NCBI RefSeq assembly: GCF_047159865.1
Contig: NZ_AP038804.1
Location: 1,922,001-1,986,000 of the forward strand
DNA length: 64,000 nt
From: JAIOSF01 sp047159865
GTDB taxonomy: Bacteria > Campylobacterota > Campylobacteria > Campylobacterales > Arcobacteraceae
Direction of reading: 5' to 3'
Below, piece after piece: positions 19,726 through 27,984 of the stretch; position 1 is the first letter of the stretch, and each line of letters starts with the position of its first letter. Below the pieces are notes generated by a model. It had not been told where the DNA came from. It saw only the letters and a program-made list of their open reading frames with translations, and did not search any database. Both the position numbers and the translations under genes were made by a program.

Positions 19726-19804
19726 ATTTATAGATATAATCTAATTTATATTTGTTAAGTTATTTTTTGATGTATAGGTTAAAATACCACATTAGGAAAA
19801 TATA
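19721..19804 (+). promoter_or_regulatory. Promoter region of selO
   Basis: A 12-bp palindrome TATAAATTTATA (19721-19732) overlaps the end of the fusion gene and its 3' flank. It is followed by TATAAT at 19735-19740, a T-rich stretch, and an AGGA ribosome binding site at 19794-19797 before the ATG at 19804. The palindrome may be chance in such AT-rich DNA. No clear intrinsic terminator for the upstream operon is seen. Confidence 0.45.
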
Positions 19805-21501
19805 TGAACAATACAAAACAAAACACACCAACTATAAAAACACTCAACGACCTAGCACCATTTGCAAACTACTCACTTATGGATACTTTAACTTCTGATC
19901 CAAACGCTACACAAGATGGTATAGATCATAACCCTCGGCAGGTTTTTTCAGGGCATTTTGTCCCTGTGAACCCAACGCCTATAGATGAACCAGTTTATAT
20001 CACACATAGTAAAAATTTATTTCAAGAATTAGGTTTTGATGATAGTTTAGCTCATTCGCCTGATTTTATGGCAATGTTTTCAGGTGATACTTCAAATCTA
20101 CCAGAGCCTATGAGCAAAGTAGGGTGGGCAACTGGATATGCACTTTCTATTTATGGGACAGAATATTACGCCCAGTGTCCTTTCCAAACAGGAAATGGCT
20201 ATGGAGATGGGCGTGCTGTTTCTGTGTTTGAAGGTGTTCTAAATGATAAACGATGGGAGATGCAACTCAAAGGTGGAGGTCGTACTCCATATTGTAGAGG
20301 GGCAGATGGTCGAGCTGTTTTACGCTCAAGCGTAAGAGAGTTTTTGGCTCAAGAACATATGTATGCTTTAGGTATTTCTACTTCACGCTCATTGAGTTTG
20401 TACACTTCAAAAACTGAGTTTGTAAAACGACCTTGGTATTCACACAACTCACATTCGTTTGATCCTGATATGATGGTAAATGAGTCGGTTGCTATCTCTA
20501 CAAGAGTTGCACCATCATTTTTAAGAGTAGGACAAATAGAACTTTTCGCACGCCGAGCTCGTAAAAATGAACACCCAAAAGCGATGAGTGAACTAAAACA
20601 GATAGTATCACACTTGATAGAGCGTGAATATAGTGAAGAAATCGATACAAATTTACCATTTGCTGATCAAGTGATACTCTTAGCAAAAGAGTTTCGAAGT
20701 AGGCTTACAAAACTTGTAGCAAATTGGATTCGTGTTGGTTTTTGTCAAGGAAATTTCAATAGTGACAACTGTGCAGCTGGAGGGTATACGCTTGATTTTG
20801 GTCCTTTTGGTTTTATGGATTTGTTTGACCCTTACTATCAGTCGTGGACAGGTGGTGGAAATCATTTTGCTTTTTTTAATCAGCCAAATGCAGCAGAAAA
20901 AAACTTTCAACAGTTTTATTCTGCTTTACAAAATCTGTTGAGTTCTAGTCAAACACACCTGCAAGAGTTACACAAAATAAGAGCTGATTTCTCTTTAGTT
21001 ATGGAAGATGAGATGAAAAAAATGTGGGCAAGTAAACTAGGGCTTGAAAGTTTTGATGAAGAGTTGTATGATGAACTAGAGATACTGATGGTACAAACAG
21101 GGGTTGACTATACTGTGTTTTTTCGAGAACTTTCAAATATACCTGAAAATATCACATCTTTTGAAAAAAGTTTCTATAATCTTAACTACGAAGAGAGCAT
21201 AAAAAAGAGATGGCAAGAGTGGCTTACGAAGTGGAGATCTCTTCTAAATAGTTCTAATATAAGCCAAATAAGTACCCAGATGAAACTAACAAATCCAAAA
21301 TATACTTTAAGAGAGTGGTTTTTGGTGCCTGCTTATGAAGCTGCAAAAAAAGGTGACTATAGTTTAGTAAAAGAGCTTCAAGAGATTATGAATGATCCAT
21401 ACTCTGAACAAAGTCAAGAGGTTGAAGATAAATATTATAGACTAAAACCAAAAGAGTTTTTTGAAGTGGGTGGGATTTCTCATGTGAGTTGTTCATCGTG
21501 A
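19804..21501 (+). CDS. selO: SelO (YdiU) family protein adenylyltransferase
   Basis: A 565-aa pseudokinase-fold enzyme that transfers AMP from ATP to hydroxyl side chains of proteins. Family signatures are dense: NPRQVFSGHFVPVNPTP, GWATGYALSIYG, the glycine-rich segment GDGRAVSVFEG, LKGGGRTPYCRGADGRAVLRSS, then GNFNSDN and DFGPFGFMDLFDP, the catalytic and metal-binding region. The C-terminus is HVSCSS, so Cys563 is third from the end, the place held by selenocysteine in animal SelO. The gene has its own promoter-like upstream DNA. Its last 22 bases overlap the end of a convergent gene. Identification is firm; its protein targets in bacteria link it to redox stress. Confidence 0.94.
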   Translation: MNNTKQNTPTIKTLNDLAPFANYSLMDTLTSDPNATQDGIDHNPRQVFSGHFVPVNPTPIDEPVYITHSKNLFQELGFDDSLAHSPDFMAMFSGDTSNLPEPMSKVGWATGYALSIYGTEYYAQCPFQTGNGYGDGRAVSVFEGVLNDKRWEMQLKGGGRTPYCRGADGRAVLRSSVREFLAQEHMYALGISTSRSLSLYTSKTEFVKRPWYSHNSHSFDPDMMVNESVAISTRVAPSFLRVGQIELFARRARKNEHPKAMSELKQIVSHLIEREYSEEIDTNLPFADQVILLAKEFRSRLTKLVANWIRVGFCQGNFNSDNCAAGGYTLDFGPFGFMDLFDPYYQSWTGGGNHFAFFNQPNAAEKNFQQFYSALQNLLSSSQTHLQELHKIRADFSLVMEDEMKKMWASKLGLESFDEELYDELEILMVQTGVDYTVFFRELSNIPENITSFEKSFYNLNYEESIKKRWQEWLTKWRSLLNSSNISQISTQMKLTNPKYTLREWFLVPAYEAAKKGDYSLVKELQEIMNDPYSEQSQEVEDKYYRLKPKEFFEVGGISHVSCSS

Positions 21502-22400
21502 TTTGATAAGCTTTTTGAAACAATTGGTTTGGGTCTGAATTTTAGTAAATCATCTAAATAGTTATCATAGTTATATTTGTATGTAGTGAGTTTTAGTTTG
21601 ATGATTACATCTTCTTTGATATCAAATTCAACATCAATTGTATAAAAAGGTTTTAAAAATGGAGTGGTGTTATACTTAGATTTCAATGACAATATTGTTT
21701 CTCTGAGGGTTTTAAAATCCACATCTACTGCATTTACATAGCTATTTAATATAGTTTTTGTTTCTTCAATATACTCTTCTAAAGGATAATCACTTTTTAC
21801 AGTATATTTGAACTCGACATAGTCTAAATCTTTTACAACTTTATGAATCAAGTGCATTTCATTGAGTACTTTATTTTCAAGTGAAAATAACTGACCTGTC
21901 ATCTCATTTTTGTATATGGTTTTAAATAAATTTACTTTTGTTATTTTGCATACTTCATTTGGTTTGTCTTTAAAATAAAACTCCATACCTTCGTAGATTG
22001 TTGTTAAGACTGAAGATTTATAGGCTAAACCTAAAAATATATTGTTAAGTTGCTCCTTCATTGAGAAAAGTGATATTAGTATCAGTGCTGATAATACTGG
22101 GATAATAACAGTTAAATTATTATTCGAAATAATAAATGAAGATATAAATAAAAATAATATAAAATAAATTTTTAATAAATTTTGTCTTTTATTATTTAGT
22201 ATTGCTTCTAAGTTTATTTTTTTCAATTCTATTTTAGTATCATTTATTTTTACTTTGTGGTATCTGTTCAAAATAATAATATGTATAATATAGAATATTA
22301 AGAGTGTTATTGCTAATAATATCAGTTTACTATAATCGAATGTATTCAATAAGTTCAATAAGTTTTCTAAATCAGTAAATAAGTTTTTAAATATATTCAT
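21480..22400 (-). CDS. MscS-like membrane protein of unknown function
   Basis: I do not recognise a precise family. The start chosen is the ATG at 22398-22400 (306 aa), preceded on its strand by a purine-rich stretch. An ATG at 22449-22451 would add 17 residues (MINYHLQNYPFKKRKQK) with no ribosome binding site. There are about four hydrophobic segments in the N-terminal half: around LILLAITLLIFYIIHIIIL, IYFILFLFISSFII and TVIIPVLSALILISLF. A soluble C-terminal half of about 170 residues follows. This order, plus the step from the last helix into a beta-rich region, is reminiscent of MscS-type channels, but the glycine/alanine-rich pore helix is not evident. It is convergent with selO and shares 22 bases with it. 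Confidence 0.6.
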   Translation of the reverse strand: MNIFKNLFTDLENLLNLLNTFDYSKLILLAITLLIFYIIHIIILNRYHKVKINDTKIELKKINLEAILNNKRQNLLKIYFILFLFISSFIISNNNLTVIIPVLSALILISLFSMKEQLNNIFLGLAYKSSVLTTIYEGMEFYFKDKPNEVCKITKVNLFKTIYKNEMTGQLFSLENKVLNEMHLIHKVVKDLDYVEFKYTVKSDYPLEEYIEETKTILNSYVNAVDVDFKTLRETILSLKSKYNTTPFLKPFYTIDVEFDIKEDVIIKLKLTTYKYNYDNYLDDLLKFRPKPIVSKSLSNHDEQLT

Positions 22401-22534
22401 CTTTTGTTTTCTTTTCTTAAAGGGGTAGTTTTGCAAATGATAGTTTATCATATAAATCTAGAATATTAAGCATCTTCATTTAAACTCAGGTTTCCTTAAA
22501 AACTCCCTTAACTTACTATATATACAAAATATGT

Positions 22535-22563
22535 GATAATACAAAAAATTTAAAGGTATAATA
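22535..22563 (+). promoter_or_regulatory. Probable promoter and ribosome binding site of the amino-acid binding lipoprotein
   Basis: GATAAT at 22535-22540 fits a -10 box, and AAAGG at 22552-22556 lies six bases before the ATG at 22563. The 110 bases between this gene and the minus-strand gene are otherwise plain AT-rich DNA. Confidence 0.4.
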
Positions 22564-23363
22564 TGAAAAAAATATTTCTTCTAATGTTTACATCACTGCT
22601 TGCTTTAGTGATATCTGGATGTAACGATAATAAACAAGAACAAAATAAAAAAGTTTTAAAAGTTGGGATGGAGTTGGCTTATCCTCCATTTGAAATGAGC
22701 CAGAAAGATGGAACACCATCTGGGATTTCTGTCGATTTTGCAAAAGCATTAGGTGCTTCACTTGGTAAAGAAGTGGTAATAGAAAATATTGCATGGGATG
22801 GACTGATCCCTTCACTAAAAACTGGAAAAATCGATCTGATTATCTCTTCAATGACTATAACAGATGAAAGAAAAAAAACAATTGATTTTTCAGTACCTTA
22901 TGCACAATCATCTTTGGCAATTTTAGCAAATAAAAACTCTGGTATCAAATCTATAAAAGACTTAAATGTTGCGGGGAAAACTGTTGCTGTTAAAAAAGGT
23001 TCGACTGGACATATTTATGCAAAAGATTATTTGAAAAATGCAACTGTTTTAGTTTTTGATAAAGAAGCTGCTTGTGTTATAGAAGTGGTTCAGGGTAAGG
23101 CAGATGGATTTATTTATGATCAGTTAACTATTTATAAAAACTATGCAAAAAATATGGATACAACTGTACCATTGTTAGCATCTTTTCAAGACTCTCCTGA
23201 GTACTGGGGAGTTGCAATCAAGAAAGACAACCCTTTAAAAAAAGAAGTAGATGCGTTTATTGCAAAAGCAAAAGAAGATGGTACATTTGAAACTTTTGCA
23301 AATAAATATCTAAGTGATGCCAAAAAGACTTTTGATAAACTTGGTATTCCATTCTTTTTTTAG
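22563..23363 (+). CDS. Amino-acid ABC transporter substrate-binding lipoprotein (SBP_bac_3)
   Basis: A 266-aa periplasmic binding protein for polar amino acids or a similar ligand. The signal peptide ends in a lipobox, VISGC, so Cys20 is probably lipid-modified. Family-3 features follow: MELAYPPFEM, SGISVDFAKALGASLG, WDGLIPSLKTGKIDLIISSMTIT and DERKKTIDFSVPYAQS, then KKGSTGHIYA. A permease gene follows with an uncertain start; the stop (TAG at 23361-23363) also begins the permease's upstream open frame. No ATPase gene is nearby, so the third transporter part must be encoded elsewhere or be shared. Confidence 0.88.
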   Translation: MKKIFLLMFTSLLALVISGCNDNKQEQNKKVLKVGMELAYPPFEMSQKDGTPSGISVDFAKALGASLGKEVVIENIAWDGLIPSLKTGKIDLIISSMTITDERKKTIDFSVPYAQSSLAILANKNSGIKSIKDLNVAGKTVAVKKGSTGHIYAKDYLKNATVLVFDKEAACVIEVVQGKADGFIYDQLTIYKNYAKNMDTTVPLLASFQDSPEYWGVAIKKDNPLKKEVDAFIAKAKEDGTFETFANKYLSDAKKTFDKLGIPFFF

Positions 23364-23438
23364 GAACTACAAATCAATTTAAAAAAACTATTCATTCACG
23401 AACTAGGATTTAAAAAAGAGAAACCTCTTTCAAGAGGG

Positions 23439-24173
23439 GTGTATCTTTTTAACTTAGTGCTTCTTTTAACTTTAGTATTCGTTTTATTTTATTTTATGTT
23501 TAAAAATCTCTCGTATGATTTTCACTGGGAAAGTGTTTATGAATATAAGCAAAAGTTTATAGACGGTTTTATGATGACGATTATCATCTCTTTTTTTGCA
23601 CTTATTTTAAGCTTTATCATTGGACTATTTTTTGCGTATGCTCAAAACTCTAAGCTGTTGGTTCTACGATTTTTTGCAAGATTTTATATAGAAATTATAA
23701 GAGGAACGCCTCTTTTGGTTCAGATTCTTATTTTTTTCTATGTCTTTGCAAATAACTTAGGCTTTGAAAATAGATATGTCGTAGGTACATTTATATTGGC
23801 ACTTTTTGCAGGAGCTTATGTAAGTGAAATCATACGAGGAGCAATAGAATCAATAGATAAAGAACAATATGAAGCAAGCCTAAGCTTAGGCTTGACAAAC
23901 TTTCAAATGTACTTATATGTGATTTTTCCACAAGCTTTTTCACGAATGTTACCAGCACTTACAGGGCAACTAGCAAGTATCATAAAAGATTCATCACTTT
24001 TATCTATTATTTCCATAAGTGAATTTACAATGAATGCACAAGAGGTAAATGCCTATACTTACTCTACACTTGAGAGTTATATTCCACTTGCTTTAGGGTA
24101 TCTTATGCTCACTTATCCTATCTCTTTTTACACAAATAGACTAGAATCAAAAATACAAAGACAACGAAGATAA
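23439..24173 (+). CDS. Amino-acid ABC transporter permease (HisM/GlnP type)
   Basis: Membrane subunit of a polar amino-acid ABC importer. Membrane helices fill most of the protein. The family segments RGTPLLVQILIFFY, GAYVSEIIRGAIESIDKEQYEASLSLGL (the EAA loop that contacts the ATPase) and KDSSLLSIISISEF are all present. The GTG at 23439 gives 244 aa but has its AAGAGG one base away, too close for a normal ribosome binding site. The frame is open back to 23364 and reads as plausible protein (KKLFIHELGFKKEKPLSRG). An AGGA at 23362-23365 is ideally placed for an ATC codon at 23373. The real start may therefore be non-AUG and upstream. Confidence 0.85.
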   Translation: MYLFNLVLLLTLVFVLFYFMFKNLSYDFHWESVYEYKQKFIDGFMMTIIISFFALILSFIIGLFFAYAQNSKLLVLRFFARFYIEIIRGTPLLVQILIFFYVFANNLGFENRYVVGTFILALFAGAYVSEIIRGAIESIDKEQYEASLSLGLTNFQMYLYVIFPQAFSRMLPALTGQLASIIKDSSLLSIISISEFTMNAQEVNAYTYSTLESYIPLALGYLMLTYPISFYTNRLESKIQRQRR

Positions 24174-24180
24174 TAACTTG

Positions 24181-24215
24181 TATAATAAATTAGATAAAAG
24201 AAAGGAAACCAACCA
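24181..24215 (+). promoter_or_regulatory. -10 box and ribosome binding site before the MYG1-like gene
   Basis: TATAAT at 24181-24186 and AAAGGA at 24201-24206 lie before the ATG at 24215. This suggests the MYG1-like gene has its own promoter and is not an extension of the transporter genes. Confidence 0.5.
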
Positions 24216-24997
24216 TGACTCTAAACATAGCAACGCACAACAAAATATTTCATGCAGATGAAGTAACAGCTGTAGCACTTCTTAGACTTTTTACAGAAGA
24301 TGAAATCATAGTTCATCGTATAGACCATGACACTGAGGATTTTTCACCTTATGATATGGTGATAGATATAAGCAAAAAGTTTGATGGAGATAAGTATTTT
24401 GATCATCATCAAAACAAAGGTGGTAAAAGTAGTGCAGGGCTTATTTGGGAGTATTTGGGTTTTGAAGAGGATTATCCTAAGATATCAAAACTCATACGAC
24501 TTGTAGATGACAACGATGTAGGGATACAAAGAGCCAAACCATTTGAATACTCAAATTTAATCAAATGTTTTAATTGCTCAAAAATCAATAGCCCTGAACA
24601 AGATATACAGTTTGAAAAAGCGGTTGATTTTGCTATGACAGTTTTGAACTCTATGGCTGAGTTTGCTGAAAGTTTACATGCTGCAAAAGATATAATCAGA
24701 GATTCTTTTATGTTTGATGACAATCCTCGTATTTTGGAACTCTCAGAGTTTACTCCTCATTGGGCTACTTATGTAAATGCAAAACTTACACCAAACATCA
24801 AAGCTGTGGTATGGGAAGATAAAGAGGACAACAACTGGAAAGTAAGAATCCCAGCAGTAAGATCAGGTTCGTTTGAGCTTCACGGAAAAGCTCTTCTTGC
24901 TGATGATACTATGAAGTTCGTGCATAGTTCTGGACATTTTGCAATAGCAAATGATGAGAAAAGTATGATAGAATACTTAATAAAACAAAAGATATAA
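24215..24997 (+). CDS. MYG1/UPF0160 family DHH-like phosphoesterase
   Basis: A 260-aa protein of the MYG1 family, related to DHH phosphoesterases; the eukaryotic member is a 3'-5' RNA exonuclease. Visible metal-binding motifs are THNKIFHADEV near the N-terminus, MVIDISKKFDGDKYFDHHQNK with the DHH-like triad, and a C-terminal segment GSFELHGKALLADD plus FVHSSGHFAIA. The length is shorter than the eukaryotic proteins but normal for short bacterial ones. It has its own promoter-like box and a good AAAGGA ribosome binding site. The cellular substrate in bacteria is not known to me. Confidence 0.82.
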   Translation: MTLNIATHNKIFHADEVTAVALLRLFTEDEIIVHRIDHDTEDFSPYDMVIDISKKFDGDKYFDHHQNKGGKSSAGLIWEYLGFEEDYPKISKLIRLVDDNDVGIQRAKPFEYSNLIKCFNCSKINSPEQDIQFEKAVDFAMTVLNSMAEFAESLHAAKDIIRDSFMFDDNPRILELSEFTPHWATYVNAKLTPNIKAVVWEDKEDNNWKVRIPAVRSGSFELHGKALLADDTMKFVHSSGHFAIANDEKSMIEYLIKQKI

Positions 24998-25023
24998 GTG
25001 AAGTATATGGAAAGGAATTTATT

Positions 25024-27516
25024 GTGCTAAAAAAAATATTTATACTACTAATCATTTTCAATATTTTTTTACAAGCTGTTGATGTAGAGAAAACAAACAC
25101 CTTAGTTACTTTAACAGAAGAAGAGCAAGAGTATTTGGACAATAAACCATACTTGAGTGTTATGAATCTAACAGATTTTCAACCATTTAATTATAGAGAA
25201 GATAATCATCCTATTGGATATACTATAGATGTTGTTAATTTAATGGGAAAATACCTTAATAAAGAGATACGATATATCGATAAAACTTGGGCAGAACAGC
25301 TCAATATGTTACACGATGGAACTCTTGATATTATTCCTCATCTTGCAATAAATGAGAGAAGAAAAGAGTTTGTTGATTATACAAGTTTTAGTCATATTAC
25401 ATTTTTAATAGGGTTTGGTACGAATAAAGAAAACAAACTAAACTCCATAAAAGACTTATTTGGAAAAAAACTTGCTGTTGTAAAGATGTCTTACCTTGAA
25501 GACCATATAAAAAAGAATTTTCCAGAAATAGAACTCTATAGTGTAAAAACACGACAAGAAGCAGTTCAAGCAGTCGCTACAAATAAAGCTTTTGCTGTTG
25601 TAGACAATATCCCTACACTCAATTATTTTATACAAGAGAAGTGGTTAACAAATTTCAAAATAGTTACAGTTAATAATTTAGGTCTTCCACTAGAAACAAA
25701 AATGCCTATGGGAGTAAAAAAAGGGGAACGGTTATTGAAATCTATTTTAGAAAAAACAGATCATGCTATTCCTCTAGCAGAAATTAATAAGTTGTATACA
25801 AAATGGGTCAATATAGAATCAAAAAAAACTTTTAATAATAGTCTGACAAAAGAAGAAAAAGAGTATTTACAAAAGAAGAAAAAGATTTTGATGTGTGTAT
25901 TACCTGATTGGTTGCCTTTTGAACAGATAGATCAAAATGGCAAACATAAAGGGATAGGTGCAGATTTTATGAAAATCATATCTAAAGATATCGATACTCC
26001 AATTGAACTGCTCCCTACAAAAGAATGGTCTGAATCACTTAATAATATTCGACAACGAAAATGTGATATTTTGCCTGTATCTATGGAGATACCAAGCAGA
26101 AAAGAGAGTATGAATTTTACAAAACCGTATGTAACTGAACCTTTTGTTATTGCTACAAAATCTGATAAATTTTTTATTAAAAATGAAAAAGAACTTTCAA
26201 ATAAAAAAATAGGAATAGTGAAAAACTATGCTTTTATAGATGTGCTTAAAAGTAGAAATCCTCTTATACAAATTATCAATGTTGAAAATACAAAAGATGG
26301 GTTAGAAAAAGTAAGAAGTGGTGAGTTGTTTGGGTATATTGATGCTATGCCTACTATTGGGTATGCAATACAACAATATTCTATGTTAGATTTGAAAGTA
26401 GCAGGAAAACTAGATTTTGATATTACCATTAGTATTGCGTCGAGAAATGATGAACCACTTTTAAATAGTATTATGCAAAAGGCTTTGGATGATATTGATG
26501 AAGATCAAAGAAGAACTTTGGTAGGACACTGGATATCTATCAAAGTAGCACAAGAGTTTGATTATACGATGCTTTGGAAAATAAGTGGTGTGTTTTTAGT
26601 GGTACTTTTTGGAATACTGTACAAAAATAGAGCAGTTAACTTACTCAATAAAAAAATTGTATTGGCAAATAAAGCTATCAAAGAACAGCAAGAGATGGTT
26701 GATAAATATGTATTAATTCTTTCAACGGATTTAGATGGTATAATTACTCATGTAAACAAAGCATATCTCAATGAGATAGGCTTTAGTGCTTCTGAACTTG
26801 TAGGTCAAACTCACTCTTTGATGAGACATCCTGATATGACAAAAGCTTTTTTTGATAACCTATGGGAACGATTAGAAGCTGATAATTTTTGGAGTGGTGA
26901 AGTAAAAAATCTCACAAAAGATAGAGAAGAGATTTGGTTCTCGATGAATATAGAGCCTATTTTTGCCAATAATAAAAAAATAGGATATCGATCAATTAGT
27001 CAAAATATTACCGACAAAAAAACTCTAGAAAGATTTTCTATTACTGATCAATTGACGAAGTTGTATAATAGACATTATTTAGAAAAAGCATTTCTTATTG
27101 AGATAGAACGCAGTAAGAGATATAAAACACATTTATCTTTGCTTTTAATTGATATAGATTATTTTAAAAGTGTAAATGATACTTATGGTCATGATGTAGG
27201 TGATGAAACATTAAAAATAGTAGCTCAAATCTTGCAAAAAAGTGTTCGTAAAACAGATGTAGTTGGAAGATGGGGAGGTGAAGAGTTTATAATCATCACA
27301 CCAAATACTACAATATCTCAAGCACAAATACTTGCAGAAAAAATACGGCTGGCAGTAGAGTCATATGAGTTTAAAACTATAAAACATACCACTATTAGTT
27401 TAGGGGTGTCTGAATATATGATAGATGATACAAAAGAAAGATTTGTACAAAAAGCAGATATTGTTCTTTATCAAGCTAAAAAAAATGGACGAAATAAAGT
27501 GGAGATATTTAAGTAA
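25024..27516 (+). CDS. Diguanylate cyclase with two periplasmic binding-protein domains and PAS
   Basis: An 830-aa membrane sensor that should make cyclic di-GMP. It has a signal peptide or first helix (residues 1-16). Two consecutive family-3 solute-binding domains follow (about 40-260 and 280-510): the first shows FQPFNYREDNHPIGYTIDVV and DIIPHLAINERRKEFVDYT, the second LPDWLPFEQIDQNGKHKGIGADF. A transmembrane helix lies near 515-535, a PAS domain at about 560-670 and a GGDEF domain at 680-830. The active site is GGEEF at 751-755, with an intact RxxD inhibitory site (RKTD) five residues before it. The start is GTG at 25024 with AAAGGA at 25011-25016. The ligands are unknown. Confidence 0.9.
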   Translation: MLKKIFILLIIFNIFLQAVDVEKTNTLVTLTEEEQEYLDNKPYLSVMNLTDFQPFNYREDNHPIGYTIDVVNLMGKYLNKEIRYIDKTWAEQLNMLHDGTLDIIPHLAINERRKEFVDYTSFSHITFLIGFGTNKENKLNSIKDLFGKKLAVVKMSYLEDHIKKNFPEIELYSVKTRQEAVQAVATNKAFAVVDNIPTLNYFIQEKWLTNFKIVTVNNLGLPLETKMPMGVKKGERLLKSILEKTDHAIPLAEINKLYTKWVNIESKKTFNNSLTKEEKEYLQKKKKILMCVLPDWLPFEQIDQNGKHKGIGADFMKIISKDIDTPIELLPTKEWSESLNNIRQRKCDILPVSMEIPSRKESMNFTKPYVTEPFVIATKSDKFFIKNEKELSNKKIGIVKNYAFIDVLKSRNPLIQIINVENTKDGLEKVRSGELFGYIDAMPTIGYAIQQYSMLDLKVAGKLDFDITISIASRNDEPLLNSIMQKALDDIDEDQRRTLVGHWISIKVAQEFDYTMLWKISGVFLVVLFGILYKNRAVNLLNKKIVLANKAIKEQQEMVDKYVLILSTDLDGIITHVNKAYLNEIGFSASELVGQTHSLMRHPDMTKAFFDNLWERLEADNFWSGEVKNLTKDREEIWFSMNIEPIFANNKKIGYRSISQNITDKKTLERFSITDQLTKLYNRHYLEKAFLIEIERSKRYKTHLSLLLIDIDYFKSVNDTYGHDVGDETLKIVAQILQKSVRKTDVVGRWGGEEFIIITPNTTISQAQILAEKIRLAVESYEFKTIKHTTISLGVSEYMIDDTKERFVQKADIVLYQAKKNGRNKVEIFK

Positions 27517-27517
27517 T

Positions 27518-27868
27518 ATGAAAGAAACATTGTTTGTATATGGTACATTGATGCCAAATTGTCCAAATGGACATGTACTGGAAAAAGTTGTTGGAAAGTT
27601 TACTCCTGCTGTGGTAAGAGGGCATCTTAAAGATGCTGGGTGGAGTGCTAGTATGGGATACCCTGGAATACATTTAGATGAAAATGGAGATACTATACAT
27701 GGATTTTTATTTACCTCTGCAAATCTTATCAATCATTGGGATTATTTAGATGAGTTTGAGGGGGAAGAGTTTCAAAGAGAGCCTGTGACGGTTGAAACTT
27801 ATGATGAGTTTGAAGTAGATACTTTTATATATGTACTTAAAGCTACTGACGATATGATTGATGAGTAG
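27518..27868 (+). CDS. Gamma-glutamylcyclotransferase-like (GGCT/AIG2) protein
   Basis: A 116-aa protein of the gamma-glutamylcyclotransferase-like fold (AIG2/BtrG type). The ligand loop VYGTLMPNCPNGH is at residues 7-19, followed by the beta-barrel segment with GYPGIHLDENG, HGFLF and LDEFEGEEF, which carries the likely catalytic acid. The start is the ATG at 27518, two bases after the upstream stop; an in-frame ATG at 27425 lies inside the cyclase gene and gives a non-family leader. Substrate is uncertain: family members act on gamma-glutamyl amines or peptides, and many are uncharacterised. Confidence 0.82.
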   Translation: MKETLFVYGTLMPNCPNGHVLEKVVGKFTPAVVRGHLKDAGWSASMGYPGIHLDENGDTIHGFLFTSANLINHWDYLDEFEGEEFQREPVTVETYDEFEVDTFIYVLKATDDMIDE

Positions 27869-27889
27869 ATAAAAATTATTTAAAGATAT

Positions 27890-27913
27890 CATTATATATT
27901 AAGTTATATAACG
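27890..27913. promoter_or_regulatory. ModE-type operator, distal site
   Basis: Imperfect palindrome CATTATATA - six bases - TATATAACG, matching the known ModE recognition pattern of two TATATA-containing half sites with outer CG. It lies 72 bases before the modE start. The right half is a perfect match and the left half differs at one base. Confidence 0.7.
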
Positions 27914-27953
27914 GTATTATTTTTAAATGTGTATGCGATTTTTTGATGATATT

Positions 27954-27977
27954 CGTTATATACTTAATTATATAAGG
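27954..27977. promoter_or_regulatory. ModE-type operator, proximal site overlapping the modE ribosome binding site
   Basis: Palindrome CGTTATATA - six bases - TATATAAGG, the mirror case of the distal site: here the left half is perfect. Its right arm runs into the TAAGGA ribosome binding site of modE (27973-27978), so bound ModE would block the start of its own operon. The centre is 64 bases from that of the distal site. Confidence 0.72.
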
Positions 27978-27984
27978 ACTTAGT

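Noticed and set aside
27425..27517. A longer start for the GGCT-like gene at 27425
   Set aside because: It lies inside the diguanylate cyclase gene; the family starts at the (K)ETLFVYGTLM segment, from ATG 27518.
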